Source: Bacteroidota bacterium (GTDB lineage Bacteria > Bacteroidota > Bacteroidia > AKYH767-A > OLB10). From it: a stretch of 64,000 nt of DNA. The translations under genes were made by a program, and so were the position numbers. Where the stretch lies: the NCBI GenBank assembly GCA_016699635.1, contig CP064983.1:1116001-1180000 (forward strand), written 5' to 3'. Shown in pieces: positions 29,501-38,338 of this stretch; the first letter of the stretch is position 1; the number at the start of each line of letters is the position of its first letter. Under the pieces are notes generated by a model. The model worked only from the letters and a program-made list of their open reading frames with translations. It ran no database searches and was not told the DNA's origin.

Positions 29501-29959
29501 ATGCGTAAATTGATATTAGTTGCCGCTGCAACAGTTATGAGTCTTTCCTTGATGGCTCAGGATAAAAAAGTTTCTCATTTCGGAAAAAAAATCACTGAAG
29601 AGAATGCACAACCTGCTTCTGTTGTTGACAAGATGTTAACATCAAAAGACACTGTGAATGTTAAAATTCAGGGAAAAATTGCCAGCGTTTGTCAGAAAAA
29701 AGGTTGCTGGATGATGATGGAAACAACAGATGGGCATACCATTCGTGTTCGTTTTAAAGATTATGAATTTTTTGTGCCGAAAGATTGTGCAGGAAAAACT
29801 GCTGTTATTGAAGGTATAGCATTTAACGATGTTACTTCAGTAGCAGAACTTCGCCACTATGCAGAGGATGCCAACAAATCAAAAGAAGAAATAGAGAAAA
29901 TTACACAACCTGAAAAAAAGCCTGCATTTGAAGCAGAAGGAGTAATTATTTATGAATAA
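29501..29959 (+). CDS. DUF4920 domain secreted protein
   Basis: A 152-residue exported protein of the DUF4920 family. The signal peptide is MRKLILVAAATVMSLSLMAQ (1-20). The conserved core contains VNVKIQGKIASVCQKKGCWM, a Cys-x4-Cys pair, then VRFKDYEFFVPKDCAGK and ELRHYAEDANKS. It has an OB-like all-beta pattern. Function is unknown; the paired cysteines suggest metal or heme-related periplasmic work. It overlaps the next gene by 8 bases, so translation is probably coupled to that of the cytochrome-like protein. Confidence 0.85.
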   Translation: MRKLILVAAATVMSLSLMAQDKKVSHFGKKITEENAQPASVVDKMLTSKDTVNVKIQGKIASVCQKKGCWMMMETTDGHTIRVRFKDYEFFVPKDCAGKTAVIEGIAFNDVTSVAELRHYAEDANKSKEEIEKITQPEKKPAFEAEGVIIYE

Positions 29960-30374
29960 AATATTTGTCATAGCAGGTATAATGCTCTTGCTTTCTGTTT
30001 CATCCTATCAATACAAAACAGGATGGACAAACGAAGCTTTTGCAGATACTACCGATATTAATCCCAATAAAAGCAGCGAACTTTCACTGCTGATGCGGCA
30101 GATGTATGACCATGCTGCTGAAGCACGAAAGGCTGTTAGCGAGCAACGTACTGTTTCATATCCAAAAACATTTTTAAACATCAATACGGCAAAGCCAACT
30201 GATGATAAAACTAAGAACGAGTATTATACTACGTTTGCCGACTTATATCTTCAGACTTTGGATTCGTATGAAAATTCAACAAACACAAACAGAGTTAAGA
30301 GTTTCAATAATGTTGTGAATGCATGTCTGGCTTGTCATAGCAGTCACTGCCCAGGACCTGTACCAAAAAATTAA
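29952..30374 (+). CDS. Cytochrome c'-like protein with a single C-terminal CxxCH
   Basis: A 140-residue exported helical protein. A hydrophobic N-terminus (IFVIAGIMLLLSVSSYQ) serves as signal peptide. One heme c motif, CLACH, lies near the C-terminus within NACLACHSSHCPG. A helical body with a CxxCH near the end is the layout of class II cytochromes c (c'), though overall similarity is weak. An extra Cys follows in SSHCPG. The 8-base overlap with the DUF4920 gene suggests a shared periplasmic redox role. A c-type cytochrome is likely; the c' assignment is tentative. Confidence 0.6.
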   Translation: MNKIFVIAGIMLLLSVSSYQYKTGWTNEAFADTTDINPNKSSELSLLMRQMYDHAAEARKAVSEQRTVSYPKTFLNINTAKPTDDKTKNEYYTTFADLYLQTLDSYENSTNTNRVKSFNNVVNACLACHSSHCPGPVPKN

Positions 30375-30400
30375 ACGCCTTTTAATTCCACTTGATTAAA

Positions 30401-31156
30401 ATGCAGGTTAGAGTTTTTTTATTTGCCATACTGATTTCTTTTTCTTCATTACAATCTGCTGCACAGGCTTTGGTGCGTGATTCAGCTATTATCATTCCAT
30501 TTTTTGGAATAGGAGGCGAATTTCATTTACCCGGTGGTGATATGAAAGAGCGTTTTGGCGCAGACTATGGAGTGCAAGGTGTTTTTGGTGTTAAGACACC
30601 AAAGAATTTTCTTTACAGTATTCAAGGCGGATTTTTTTTCGGAAATAAAATCAATCAACCAGGATTACTTGCAGGTATTGCATCAAGTTATGGAACAATA
30701 ATAGGCAGCGATGGCCGCACTGCAGATGTAAGACTTTTTGAAAGAGGATATCACATCAGTGCACAAGCCGGAAAAGTGTTTGCATTTAAAAAACCTAACC
30801 CTAATAGTGGTATTTGGATTAGTGCAGGTGCAGGATTTATGCAACATAAAATCAGAATAGAAACCATAGGAAACACAGTGAAGGGGCTTTCTAAAAAATA
30901 CAAAAAAGGTTATGACAGACTGACCAATGGAATTATTGTTGAAGAATTTGTCGGTTATGTTTATTATGGTAATAAAAAGCTGATAAACTTTTATGCAGGC
31001 TTTAATTTTATTCAGGGATTTACACAAGGACGCAGAGATTATCAGTTCGATACCATGAAAGCCGATGATCAAAGCCGTGTTGATTTGTTATATGGTTTTA
31101 AAGCCGGTTGGATACTTCCTTTCTATACCAACCCCGATAAATTTTATTACTACTAA
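30401..31156 (+). CDS. Outer-membrane beta-barrel-like hypothetical protein
   Basis: A 251-residue exported protein. Signal peptide 1-22 (ending LQSAAQA) is followed by alternating glycine- and aromatic-rich strands (FFGIGGEFHLPGG, YSIQGGFFFGN, GIWISAGAGFM, NFYAGFNFIQGF, LYGFKAGWILPFY), typical of an eight- to ten-stranded outer-membrane barrel. The ATG at 30401 is preferred to a TTG three codons upstream. It sits 2 bases ahead of waaA and probably belongs to the same transcript. The protein family is not recognised. Confidence 0.6.
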   Translation: MQVRVFLFAILISFSSLQSAAQALVRDSAIIIPFFGIGGEFHLPGGDMKERFGADYGVQGVFGVKTPKNFLYSIQGGFFFGNKINQPGLLAGIASSYGTIIGSDGRTADVRLFERGYHISAQAGKVFAFKKPNPNSGIWISAGAGFMQHKIRIETIGNTVKGLSKKYKKGYDRLTNGIIVEEFVGYVYYGNKKLINFYAGFNFIQGFTQGRRDYQFDTMKADDQSRVDLLYGFKAGWILPFYTNPDKFYYY

Positions 31157-31158
31157 TC

Positions 31159-32394
31159 ATGTTGTTGCTTTATTCCATTGGAATAAGACTATATCATTTG
31201 GCAGCAGCACTTGCTTCGCCTTTTAATGATAAAGCAAAGGCTTTTACTGAAGGACGAAAAGGTTTATTTCAAAGAGTACAACAAGAACTAAAAAATGAAA
31301 CTGCAAAACACATTTGGTTTCATTGTTCTTCGTATGGCGAATATGAGCAAGGCAAACCTGTTTTGCAACAAATAAAAAAACAGTTTCCAGAATATAAAAT
31401 AGCACTTACTTTTTTTTCTCCATCAGGCTACAAGCAAGGCATCAAAGAAAATCTGGCTGACTATATTTTTTATTTACCTTGTGATAGTAGCAATAATGCA
31501 CGTCAATGGTTGGATTACATAAATCCACACATGGCAATATTTGTAAAATATGATTTTTGGTTTCATTACATGAAAGAGTTGAATAAGAGAAGTATTCCAT
31601 TTATTTATATCTCTGCTATTTTTAGAATTGATCAGTTTTTTTTCAAATGGTATGGAGGTGCTTTTCTTAAAGAGCTTAAAAAAGCAACAAGGTTTTTTGT
31701 TCAGAATAAAAGCTCTCTCAATATTTTAAAACAAGAGGGAATAACTCAGGTTGAAGTGAGTGGCGACACACGTTTTGACAGGGTAATTCAACTACCTGAG
31801 TTGGCATTTACGGATGAAAAAATCGAAAGTTTTATAGCAGAAAAAAGGGTTATTGTTGCCGGCAGCACCTGGCCTGAAGATCATAAATTGCTTACCGCTT
31901 ATTGTAATTCCGAAGAGATAAAATTAATATTGGTGCCACATGAAATCCATGAAAGTTCATTCAAAGATTTTGTTTCTGCATGTAAAAAAAATGTAATGTG
32001 TTATAGTAAGGCTTCACAAGAAGAATTAATAAAAGCCGATGTGTTGATAATAGATAAAATTGGAATGCTTTCTAAAATTTATCGTTTTGCAACAATAACC
32101 TACATTGGTGGTGGCTTTGGAAAAGGAATACACAACACCTTGGAAGCGGCTGTGTATGGCAAACCTGTAATTTTTGGCCCCAATTATCAAAAGTTTGAAG
32201 AAGCTAAACAGTTGATTGAATCCGGAGGTGCATTTACAATCAATAACTTTATTGAAATGAAAACTGTTTTTGATGATTTGTTAAACAACAATAGAAAGTT
32301 GGCTCAAGCAGGTGAAATCAGCCAAAATGTAGTGAAATCTAATGCAGGCGCAACATCTATTATTGCCAATTGGCTTCAAAACCAATTGCAATGA
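31159..32394 (+). CDS. waaA: 3-deoxy-D-manno-octulosonic acid (Kdo) transferase
   Basis: GT30 family Kdo transferase, 411 residues. It attaches Kdo to the lipid A precursor at the inner face of the cytoplasmic membrane. The N-terminus is hydrophobic (MLLLYSIGIRLYHLAAALAS). Motifs are WFHCSSYGEYEQGKPVL with the catalytic-base Glu region, TFFSPSGYKQ, YDFWFHYMKEL, VSGDTRFDRV, VAGSTWPEDH, LVPHEIHES, and GGGFGKGIHNTLEAAVYGKP for the CMP-Kdo site. Together with lpxB it shows that the organism makes Kdo-containing lipid A. The whole family length is present. Confidence 0.93.
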   Translation: MLLLYSIGIRLYHLAAALASPFNDKAKAFTEGRKGLFQRVQQELKNETAKHIWFHCSSYGEYEQGKPVLQQIKKQFPEYKIALTFFSPSGYKQGIKENLADYIFYLPCDSSNNARQWLDYINPHMAIFVKYDFWFHYMKELNKRSIPFIYISAIFRIDQFFFKWYGGAFLKELKKATRFFVQNKSSLNILKQEGITQVEVSGDTRFDRVIQLPELAFTDEKIESFIAEKRVIVAGSTWPEDHKLLTAYCNSEEIKLILVPHEIHESSFKDFVSACKKNVMCYSKASQEELIKADVLIIDKIGMLSKIYRFATITYIGGGFGKGIHNTLEAAVYGKPVIFGPNYQKFEEAKQLIESGGAFTINNFIEMKTVFDDLLNNNRKLAQAGEISQNVVKSNAGATSIIANWLQNQLQ

Positions 32395-32436
32395 AGGAAA
32401 TTTCTATAATTTGTTTTTACAATTGAAAGGGAATAC

Positions 32437-32444
32437 TACTTTTG
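32437..32444 (+). promoter_or_regulatory. tRNA-Met promoter -7 box (TACTTTTG)
   Basis: TACTTTTG lies 14 bases before the tRNA 5' end, and TTG at 32423-32425 may be part of a -33 element. It allows independent transcription of the tRNA after waaA. Confidence 0.55.
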
Positions 32445-32458
32445 CAGCCTCAAAATCA

Positions 32459-32532
32459 GGCGAGGTAGCTCAGATGGTTAGAGCGCAGGATTCATAACCC
32501 TGAGGTCGGGGGTTCGACTCCCCCCTTCGCTA
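32459..32532 (+). tRNA. tRNA-Met (CAU anticodon, elongator type)
   Basis: The 74 bases fold into a full cloverleaf. The acceptor is GGCGAGG with CTTCGCT (G1-U72 wobble), the D-stem GCTC/GAGC, anticodon loop TTCATAA (CAT at 32493-32495), variable loop AGGTC, T-stem GGGGG/CCCCC with loop TTCGACT, and discriminator A. CCA is not encoded. The anticodon stem CAGGA/CCCTG has one A31-C39 mismatch. The sequence resembles Bacteroidota elongator tRNA-Met; the C1-A72-type start and GGG-C stem of an initiator are absent. A lysidine-type tRNA-Ile is less likely. Confidence 0.94.
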
Positions 32533-32539
32533 CAAGTAG

Positions 32540-32577
32540 AGGCTGTTGCAATAAAGTGTGACAGCCTTATTTTTTTA
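32540..32577 (+). terminator. tRNA-Met intrinsic terminator
   Basis: AGGCTGT and ACAGCCT form a seven-base-pair stem with a 14-base loop, followed by TATTTTTTTAATA. It sits 8 bases after the tRNA. Confidence 0.82.
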
Positions 32578-32587
32578 ATAAGCAATA

Positions 32588-33028
32588 TCAAATCTGCCCT
32601 TTATACCTTGAATCAAAATCTACCATCCATTCAATACCGTATTTATCTCTGAACATACCAAAGTAAGAACCCCATGGACTATCTGCAATAGGCATCTCTA
32701 CAGTGCCACCGGCAGAAAGCCCGTTAAATAATTTATCTGCTTCTTCTTTAGTTTCTGCACTGATAACAATTTTACTCCTGTTTTCATTTTCATTGGTTCG
32801 CCCCATAAATTCAGGGACATCATTTGCCATTAATACATTGTGTTTGCCAATGGGCAATGCAATATGCATAATTTTATTTTCTTCTTTTTTGTCAATCGGC
32901 ATCTCCGGACTAGCAAGATCTTTGAAACGAACAATTTTTGCAAATTCTCCGCCAAAAACTGATTTGTAAAAGTTAAATGCTTCTTCGGCATTGCCATTGA
33001 AATTGATGTGTCGATTGATATTTGCCAT
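32588..33028 (-). CDS. VOC family (PhnB/glyoxalase-like) protein
   Basis: A 146-residue protein of the vicinal-oxygen-chelate superfamily, PhnB/3-demethylubiquinone-9-like branch. It shows NRHINFNGNAEEAFNFYKSV at the start, then GRTNENENRSKIVISAETK, GGTVEMPIADSPWGSYFGMF and GIEWMVDFD, matching the two beta-alpha-beta-beta-beta halves. The specific substrate cannot be read from sequence. It stands alone, convergent with the tRNA-Met terminator. Confidence 0.85.
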   Translation of the reverse strand: MANINRHINFNGNAEEAFNFYKSVFGGEFAKIVRFKDLASPEMPIDKKEENKIMHIALPIGKHNVLMANDVPEFMGRTNENENRSKIVISAETKEEADKLFNGLSAGGTVEMPIADSPWGSYFGMFRDKYGIEWMVDFDSRYKGQI

Positions 33029-33192
33029 TTTTTTGATTTTTTAAGTGTTTATATTATCAGTAATTATTCTATAAAATTACTCTTCAGGTCTTTGATTACA
33101 CTCCAAAATTTATCAATCAAAAAACTATGGATATATCTACTACAAAAAACAATTATTCAATATCCTAGTTAGCTTAACGAGAAATGTTTCTT

Positions 33193-33996
33193 CTAATAAT
33201 TCTTTAAAACACTCTTCATAATAGAATCTTTCTGTGCAGGTGTTCTCTTGTAATCATAATGATATAATGCGCCCTCCCAATCACCATAATTGGCATTGGG
33301 CAGGACAATAAATTTTTTCCCAAACTCATCCGCTATACTTTGAACGTTTTGTGTGCGTTCTGTTGTTGTTTTCTTATCAAACAAAGAACTGAAATCCGCA
33401 AGATTGTCACCGATTAATAAAAGTACATCATAAGTTTCAGCGATTTTTTGTCTTCTTCCCTCTTTACTTGAAATATCTGTTTTCAAAATCAAATGTGCAT
33501 TATCAGCATTAGGGAAACCGAATTTTTTCAGATTCTCCAACGTTCCTACACGCTCTTTCTCTGCACGATTAGAAAGATAAAATACTTCAACATTTTTTGA
33601 TGCAGCATACTTAAAAAATGTCAGTGCACCTGCAAGTGTATCTGCTTTGGCACGTGCTGTCCAGTCAACCCACGAAACCGATTCATAATCCTTTCCTTCT
33701 AATGCACGGTGAACTGAATAAGGTGAATTATCTAAAACCGTTTCGTCAATATCTGTAATTATTGCCTTAGGTTTTACAGAAGTAGTGCTGCCGATAGCCT
33801 GATCCAACCTTAACTCAGCAATGTTGTATGCCTGAAAACAAAGTGCTTTATACTCTGCAGACTGTTGTTGAAATACTGAAGTAAACAATCGTCCATCTGC
33901 TGTTAAACTATTATGTTGAACTGTACTATTGTTTAAGTTTTTTTGTGATGCACATGAAAAAAGAAAAATTGTGAGGAGCAAATACTTTCTATTCAT
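33193..33996 (-). CDS. Class C acid phosphatase / 5'-nucleotidase lipoprotein (e(P4) family)
   Basis: A 267-residue lipoprotein of the HAD-superfamily acid phosphatase class B/C group that includes Haemophilus e(P4). The signal peptide has lipobox LFSC with lipidated Cys15. The HAD motif I is IITDIDETVLDNS, where the family's D-x-D-x-T nucleophile region is complete. FYLSNRAEKER supplies motif II, and LLIGDNLADFSS the metal-binding Asp pair. It likely dephosphorylates nucleoside monophosphates at the outer membrane to allow uptake. There is no operon partner. Confidence 0.9.
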   Translation of the reverse strand: MNRKYLLLTIFLFSCASQKNLNNSTVQHNSLTADGRLFTSVFQQQSAEYKALCFQAYNIAELRLDQAIGSTTSVKPKAIITDIDETVLDNSPYSVHRALEGKDYESVSWVDWTARAKADTLAGALTFFKYAASKNVEVFYLSNRAEKERVGTLENLKKFGFPNADNAHLILKTDISSKEGRRQKIAETYDVLLLIGDNLADFSSLFDKKTTTERTQNVQSIADEFGKKFIVLPNANYGDWEGALYHYDYKRTPAQKDSIMKSVLKNY

Positions 33997-34045
33997 AAAA
34001 ATATGTTTGCGTAAAGATAGGTGTAATTTAGATTTTCAAATATTT

Positions 34046-34960
34046 TTACTCTTCAATCTTCAACACATTTTTCAAGGCACCTTCAAGGCCGGGGAAAATA
34101 AATTCATAGCCTGCATTAATAATTTTATCCGGTGACACGCTACTGCCTTTCAAAATCATTTCAGACATTTCGCCAAACAACAACTTAATTATAAAATCCG
34201 GAACATCAGGAAACCAAAAAGGTTTTTTAAGAACTTTCGCAATTTCTTTTGTGAACTCTCTGTTTGTTTTAAAGTCAGGCGCAACTGCATTGTAAGCACC
34301 ATGCATTTGTGTGTCTTCTATTGCTTTAATATAAATATTACATAAATCGTCAATATGTATCCACGGAATAAATTGCTTACCACTTCCAATTGCAGAACCA
34401 ATACCCAACTTAACGGGAGTAATCATCTTAGCTAATGCACCACCCTGACTTGTAAGAACAACACCGGTACGAACTTTTACTGTTCTTATTCCAATTTCCT
34501 CAAAACTATCTGCAGATTTCTCCCAAAGGCGACAGGTCTCACCAAGAAAATCGGTGTAAGGAGAATCAGTTTCAGAAAATTTTTTATTTGTTGTAATAGC
34601 ACCATAATAACCAATTGCAGATGCAGATATGAATGCTTTTAGTTTTACATTATATTCTTTTACCTTTTCAAAAATCAATTGCGCGGTTTTAACACGACTA
34701 TCAACAATCAATTGTTTTCTGTTTTTTGTCCATCTCTTTTCGCCAATATTTGCTCCTGCAAGATGTACTATATAATCTGCTTCACGAATTGCTCGTTCAT
34801 CTATTTCATTTTTATCAGTATCAAAATGAAAAACAGGAATTTCACCTTCTGTAAAACCTGTCCTGCTAAGAATAGAAACGCTATAGCCTTTACCAATTAA
34901 TTTTTTACAAAGATGTCTGCCAATCAGCCCTGTACCACCACTGATTAATACTGTTGACAT
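34046..34960 (-). CDS. TIGR01777 family NAD(P)-dependent epimerase-like protein
   Basis: A 304-residue short-chain dehydrogenase/epimerase-fold protein of the TIGR01777 (YfcH/SulA-like) family. The Rossmann motif is VLISGGTGLIGRHLCKKL at residues 3-20. It also has IVHLAGANIGEKRWTKNRK, a conserved SASAIGYYG segment containing the YYG in place of the classical YxxxK, and FIPWIHIDDLCNIYIKAIED. The C-terminal DUF1731-like segment (PDFIIKLLFGEMSEMILKGS) is present. The biochemical reaction is not established. It is 49 bases from the neighbouring phosphatase gene and transcribed in the same direction. Confidence 0.88.
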   Translation of the reverse strand: MSTVLISGGTGLIGRHLCKKLIGKGYSVSILSRTGFTEGEIPVFHFDTDKNEIDERAIREADYIVHLAGANIGEKRWTKNRKQLIVDSRVKTAQLIFEKVKEYNVKLKAFISASAIGYYGAITTNKKFSETDSPYTDFLGETCRLWEKSADSFEEIGIRTVKVRTGVVLTSQGGALAKMITPVKLGIGSAIGSGKQFIPWIHIDDLCNIYIKAIEDTQMHGAYNAVAPDFKTNREFTKEIAKVLKKPFWFPDVPDFIIKLLFGEMSEMILKGSSVSPDKIINAGYEFIFPGLEGALKNVLKIEE

Positions 34961-35050
34961 TGGTTTATTCTTAAATTACCTAAATAATTAAAAAATCAAC
35001 AAAATATAAATCGAAAGGTTTTAAAAAGGTTTCTACTGAACTTTTTTAAG

Positions 35051-36388
35051 CTATAGACTATTTCTCTTTTTATATAACTGAATAAATGACCTTAGATTAT
35101 CATCACTCTTTTTTAAATCTATTAAACTATCTGCTACTCTATCTAATTCTGTTTTCCCATTATCATGAGCACCTAAAGTATTTATGTATTGACTCCACAA
35201 TTCACAAGCTGTAACAAATTCATTCATTCTAAATAGATTAGTCGAAATTTTACCTATCAACTCGTTCTTTTCTCTAATCGGTTCATACTTTTTCAACATG
35301 GATTTATAAGTATTAATTTGTTCTCTTGCTACCTTTGCCTTATTGTCTATTTCCGTTGACATAATAATCCAATTCCTCTTATCAAAACCATACTTTTCAC
35401 TAAAAATCATTGTTGATTCCACATTTTTCTGCAAATCTGTGACTTTGTTGAAAACCTTATTGTCTTCATTTAAGTAAAGTGTTAAAACTTCTTTTGCCAA
35501 AGTATCTCTTATAGCATTTGCAATTGCCCAATCAACCAAAGCCTTTCTCTCCTGCTTTTTTCTTTCAGCTTCTTGTTCAGCAATCTTTTTTCTCTCTTCA
35601 TCATTACTTCCTGTCTTATCAATATACATTGATTTCCCATTCAATTTTACACTTGCTTCACCTTTATAAAAATCACCTGCTTCTTCAAACTTTACATCAA
35701 TTACTCTTTTGCCCGTTGTGTCAATATAGCCCCATTTACCATCAAAATAATGTCCTATCCTTACCTTTGCCATTCCTTCACTAAAATCACCTACATCATC
35801 ATAGTCAAGCAGACCAAGTTCTTCCTCTTTCTTATCAATAAAATGATACTTTTTCCCCACCTTTACATAGGCAAAGCCCTCACTAAAATCACCTGCGCCA
35901 TCATATTTAAATGCAATAATTTCATTACCTGATTTATCAATAAATCCATATTTACCTCCACTTAATGTATTATACTTACCGCCTCTTACTGCTCCACTTC
36001 TAGCACTTGCTAAGCCTTCACTGAAATTACCTACTTCATCATATCTTAAAGGAATAATTACATTACCCGTCTTGTCAATAAATCCACATTTATCATCTGA
36101 TTTGACAGCTGCCAATCCCTCATAAAAATCTTTTGCATCTTCGTATTTTATAGGAATCACTTCCTTCCCTGTTACATCAATAAATCCATATTTCATTTTC
36201 TTATTTCTAACCCTTGCAATCCCTTCAGTGAAGCTCCATGCAAAATTATACCTTGCAGGAATAATTTCCTTTCCGGTTGCATCTTTATAGCCCCAAAGCT
36301 CTTTATCACTTTTAAAAGGTTTTAAATCCTGAGCATTTATAATGTTTGTTAACATCAATGCAACTAAAAAAACAACTATCTTTTTCAT
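35051..36388 (-). CDS. Secreted WG-repeat protein
   Basis: A 445-residue exported protein. The signal peptide is residues 1-19 (ending NIINAQ). About six WG (KWG-leptospira) repeats follow over residues 30-255, with units such as KYGFIDVTGKEVIPIKYEDA then DFYEGLAAVK, and WGYIDTTGKRVIDVKFEEAG. The C-terminal 190 residues are a charged, predicted helical or coiled-coil region (EERKKIAEQEAERKKQERKA) of unknown role. WG repeats are thought to mediate protein binding. No enzymatic motif is seen. Confidence 0.85.
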   Translation of the reverse strand: MKKIVVFLVALMLTNIINAQDLKPFKSDKELWGYKDATGKEIIPARYNFAWSFTEGIARVRNKKMKYGFIDVTGKEVIPIKYEDAKDFYEGLAAVKSDDKCGFIDKTGNVIIPLRYDEVGNFSEGLASARSGAVRGGKYNTLSGGKYGFIDKSGNEIIAFKYDGAGDFSEGFAYVKVGKKYHFIDKKEEELGLLDYDDVGDFSEGMAKVRIGHYFDGKWGYIDTTGKRVIDVKFEEAGDFYKGEASVKLNGKSMYIDKTGSNDEERKKIAEQEAERKKQERKALVDWAIANAIRDTLAKEVLTLYLNEDNKVFNKVTDLQKNVESTMIFSEKYGFDKRNWIIMSTEIDNKAKVAREQINTYKSMLKKYEPIREKNELIGKISTNLFRMNEFVTACELWSQYINTLGAHDNGKTELDRVADSLIDLKKSDDNLRSFIQLYKKRNSL

Positions 36389-36646
36389 ATTATTTGGTGG
36401 TTACAATACTCTATTTTTAATACATATTCAAAAATAATTGTAGTTTTTACTGTTGGGAACTATGATTCAAAAATCTTTCAACAAATTATAAACACCTTCA
36501 AACTCACTTACAATATTGTAATGAGCAACTGTTCTGACAAATAATTTTCAGGGGGTAGTCCATTCCACAGTTTTATGCTTCTTATTTCCTCAAAGTTCAG
36601 TATAATAATTTCTGAAGGTGTCATTATATTCAACTACTATGTCTCT

Positions 36647-37183
36647 TCAATTATTCTTTATACTGATTCTTTTAAAGAAACCATTGGTAATTTTAATTGT
36701 GTCGGTAGGTGAATTAAAATTGATGGCATTAAATGAAAACGTTCCTTCTGCTGTACTATCTGTAACATTGATGGCATTGAAAGTTAAATTAGCATTGCTT
36801 GCAATATACGTTACCGAGGTTGAACTTTTTACATAAGTGGCTTGTGCATTGCTTACAGCACCTATATTCAATGGGCCTGAATAAATAACTGTCAGCGACC
36901 CCAGATTAGAAGATCCTGACATAAAAAATGCACCGTTTGCATATTTGCTTGTGATGGTATTAAATACAGCCTTACAAGTGTCGGCATCAACCATAGCATT
37001 CATTGTTGCCTGACATAACGGACACGGGCCTCCACAGTCAATATCTGTTTCGCCCTGATTCATGATGCCATCGTCACATGTGGCTGCAACTTGCGGTTCG
37101 TTATCTGTTTCTGCCTCCTGCTTCTGACATGCAGAAAGCATTAAGGTTGCTATGAGTACTAAAATATAGTTTGTCGTTTTCAC
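36647..37183 (-). CDS. Hypothetical lipoprotein with a Cys-rich CDDGxxNxGETDxDCGG motif
   Basis: A 178-residue lipoprotein. The lipobox is LSAC with Cys19. Immediately after it is CDDGIMNQGETDIDCGG then PCPLC, a short disulfide- or calcium-binding motif often found N-terminally in Bacteroidota and other surface proteins. The remainder is a small beta-rich domain with Ser/Thr/Asn-rich strands. It is not assigned to a family. It lies 31 bases downstream of the lpxB stop on the same strand and may be read through from the surE-lpxB unit. Confidence 0.62.
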   Translation of the reverse strand: MKTTNYILVLIATLMLSACQKQEAETDNEPQVAATCDDGIMNQGETDIDCGGPCPLCQATMNAMVDADTCKAVFNTITSKYANGAFFMSGSSNLGSLTVIYSGPLNIGAVSNAQATYVKSSTSVTYIASNANLTFNAINVTDSTAEGTFSFNAINFNSPTDTIKITNGFFKRISIKNN

Positions 37184-37214
37184 AAAAATAATTTAGCATA
37201 AAAGTAAATAAATT

Positions 37215-38333
37215 TTATTGATCAACAGTGCCCTTCAGCAAATCAACCATTTTTCGTGCTGTTTTTTCAGAAGCTCCTGCCATTCCCAACTTAGCTTCCA
37301 ATTCATCATAACCTGCAAGGATGTTACCTCTGTACTCTTCATCCTCAAGCAACAATTTCATTTCTGATGTCAGTGTTTTTTCATTCAGATCATCCTGAAT
37401 GAGTTCCTTTACCAACATACGGTCAAGAATAAGATTTACCAACGAAATGTATTTTACCTTAACCAACTGCCGTGCTATGAGGTATGAAAAGCGGTTTCCT
37501 TTATAACATACAATTTCAGGTACTTTAAATAATGCCGTTTCTAAAGTTGCTGTGCCACTTGTTACCAATGCAGCATAAGCCTGCTGAAGAATATCGTAGG
37601 TGCGACCATGTACAATGGGAATATCTTTACCGGCCAATGACTGATAAAACGAATCGGGAATATTGGGTGCAGCTGCAATTACAGGATTAAAATTTTTGAA
37701 AACAGAAACAGCTTTCAACATAACAGGAAGCATTTCTTTTATTTCCTGCATGCGACTGCCCGGCAACAATGCAATAATTTTTTTATCTATATCTGACTGC
37801 GACAATGCCTTAGCCGGTTGATGTTTGATTTTTTCAATTTCATCTAATAGCGGGTGTCCGGTAAACACTACATCATAATCAAACTTTTTATAAAAATCTT
37901 TTTCGAAAGGTAATATTACAAACATCTTGTCCACATCACGTTTTATTTTGTGTACACGCGATTGTTTCCATGCCCAAATCTGAGGTGAGATATAATAAAA
38001 CACCTTAATGTTTTTTTTCTTCAGGAACTCAGCAATGCGCAGGTTGAAACCCGGATAGTCAACTAAAATAACTACATCAGGATTAAAAGCAAGAATATCT
38101 TCTTTACATATTTCAAGATTGCGCAAAATGGTACGTAGGTTTTTTATCACTTCTACAAATCCCATAAATGCCAGCTCACGATAGTGTTTTACAATTTCCA
38201 CTCCTGCTTGTTGCATCTTATCGCCTCCCCATCCGCGCATTATAGCGCCTGTATCATATTTACGCAGTTGCAATGCCAGATTAGATGCATGCAAATCGCC
38301 TGAGGCTTCACCGGCAATGATGTAGTAGCGCAT
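37215..38333 (-). CDS. lpxB: Lipid-A-disaccharide synthase
   Basis: LpxB, 372 residues, a GT19 enzyme. It condenses lipid X with UDP-2,3-diacylglucosamine to form the lipid A disaccharide on the inner membrane. Motifs are YIIAGEASGDLHASNLALQL, RGWGGDKMQQAGVEI, FMGFVEVIKNL, VDYPGFNLRIAEFLKK, YYISPQIWAWKQSRV, FTGHPLLDEI, LPGSRMQEIKEMLPV and LVTSGTATLETALF. It is the last gene of the surE cluster, 5 bases after the small membrane-protein gene. The full family length is present. Confidence 0.95.
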   Translation of the reverse strand: MRYYIIAGEASGDLHASNLALQLRKYDTGAIMRGWGGDKMQQAGVEIVKHYRELAFMGFVEVIKNLRTILRNLEICKEDILAFNPDVVILVDYPGFNLRIAEFLKKKNIKVFYYISPQIWAWKQSRVHKIKRDVDKMFVILPFEKDFYKKFDYDVVFTGHPLLDEIEKIKHQPAKALSQSDIDKKIIALLPGSRMQEIKEMLPVMLKAVSVFKNFNPVIAAAPNIPDSFYQSLAGKDIPIVHGRTYDILQQAYAALVTSGTATLETALFKVPEIVCYKGNRFSYLIARQLVKVKYISLVNLILDRMLVKELIQDDLNEKTLTSEMKLLLEDEEYRGNILAGYDELEAKLGMAGASEKTARKMVDLLKGTVDQ

Positions 38334-38338
38334 CGGGG

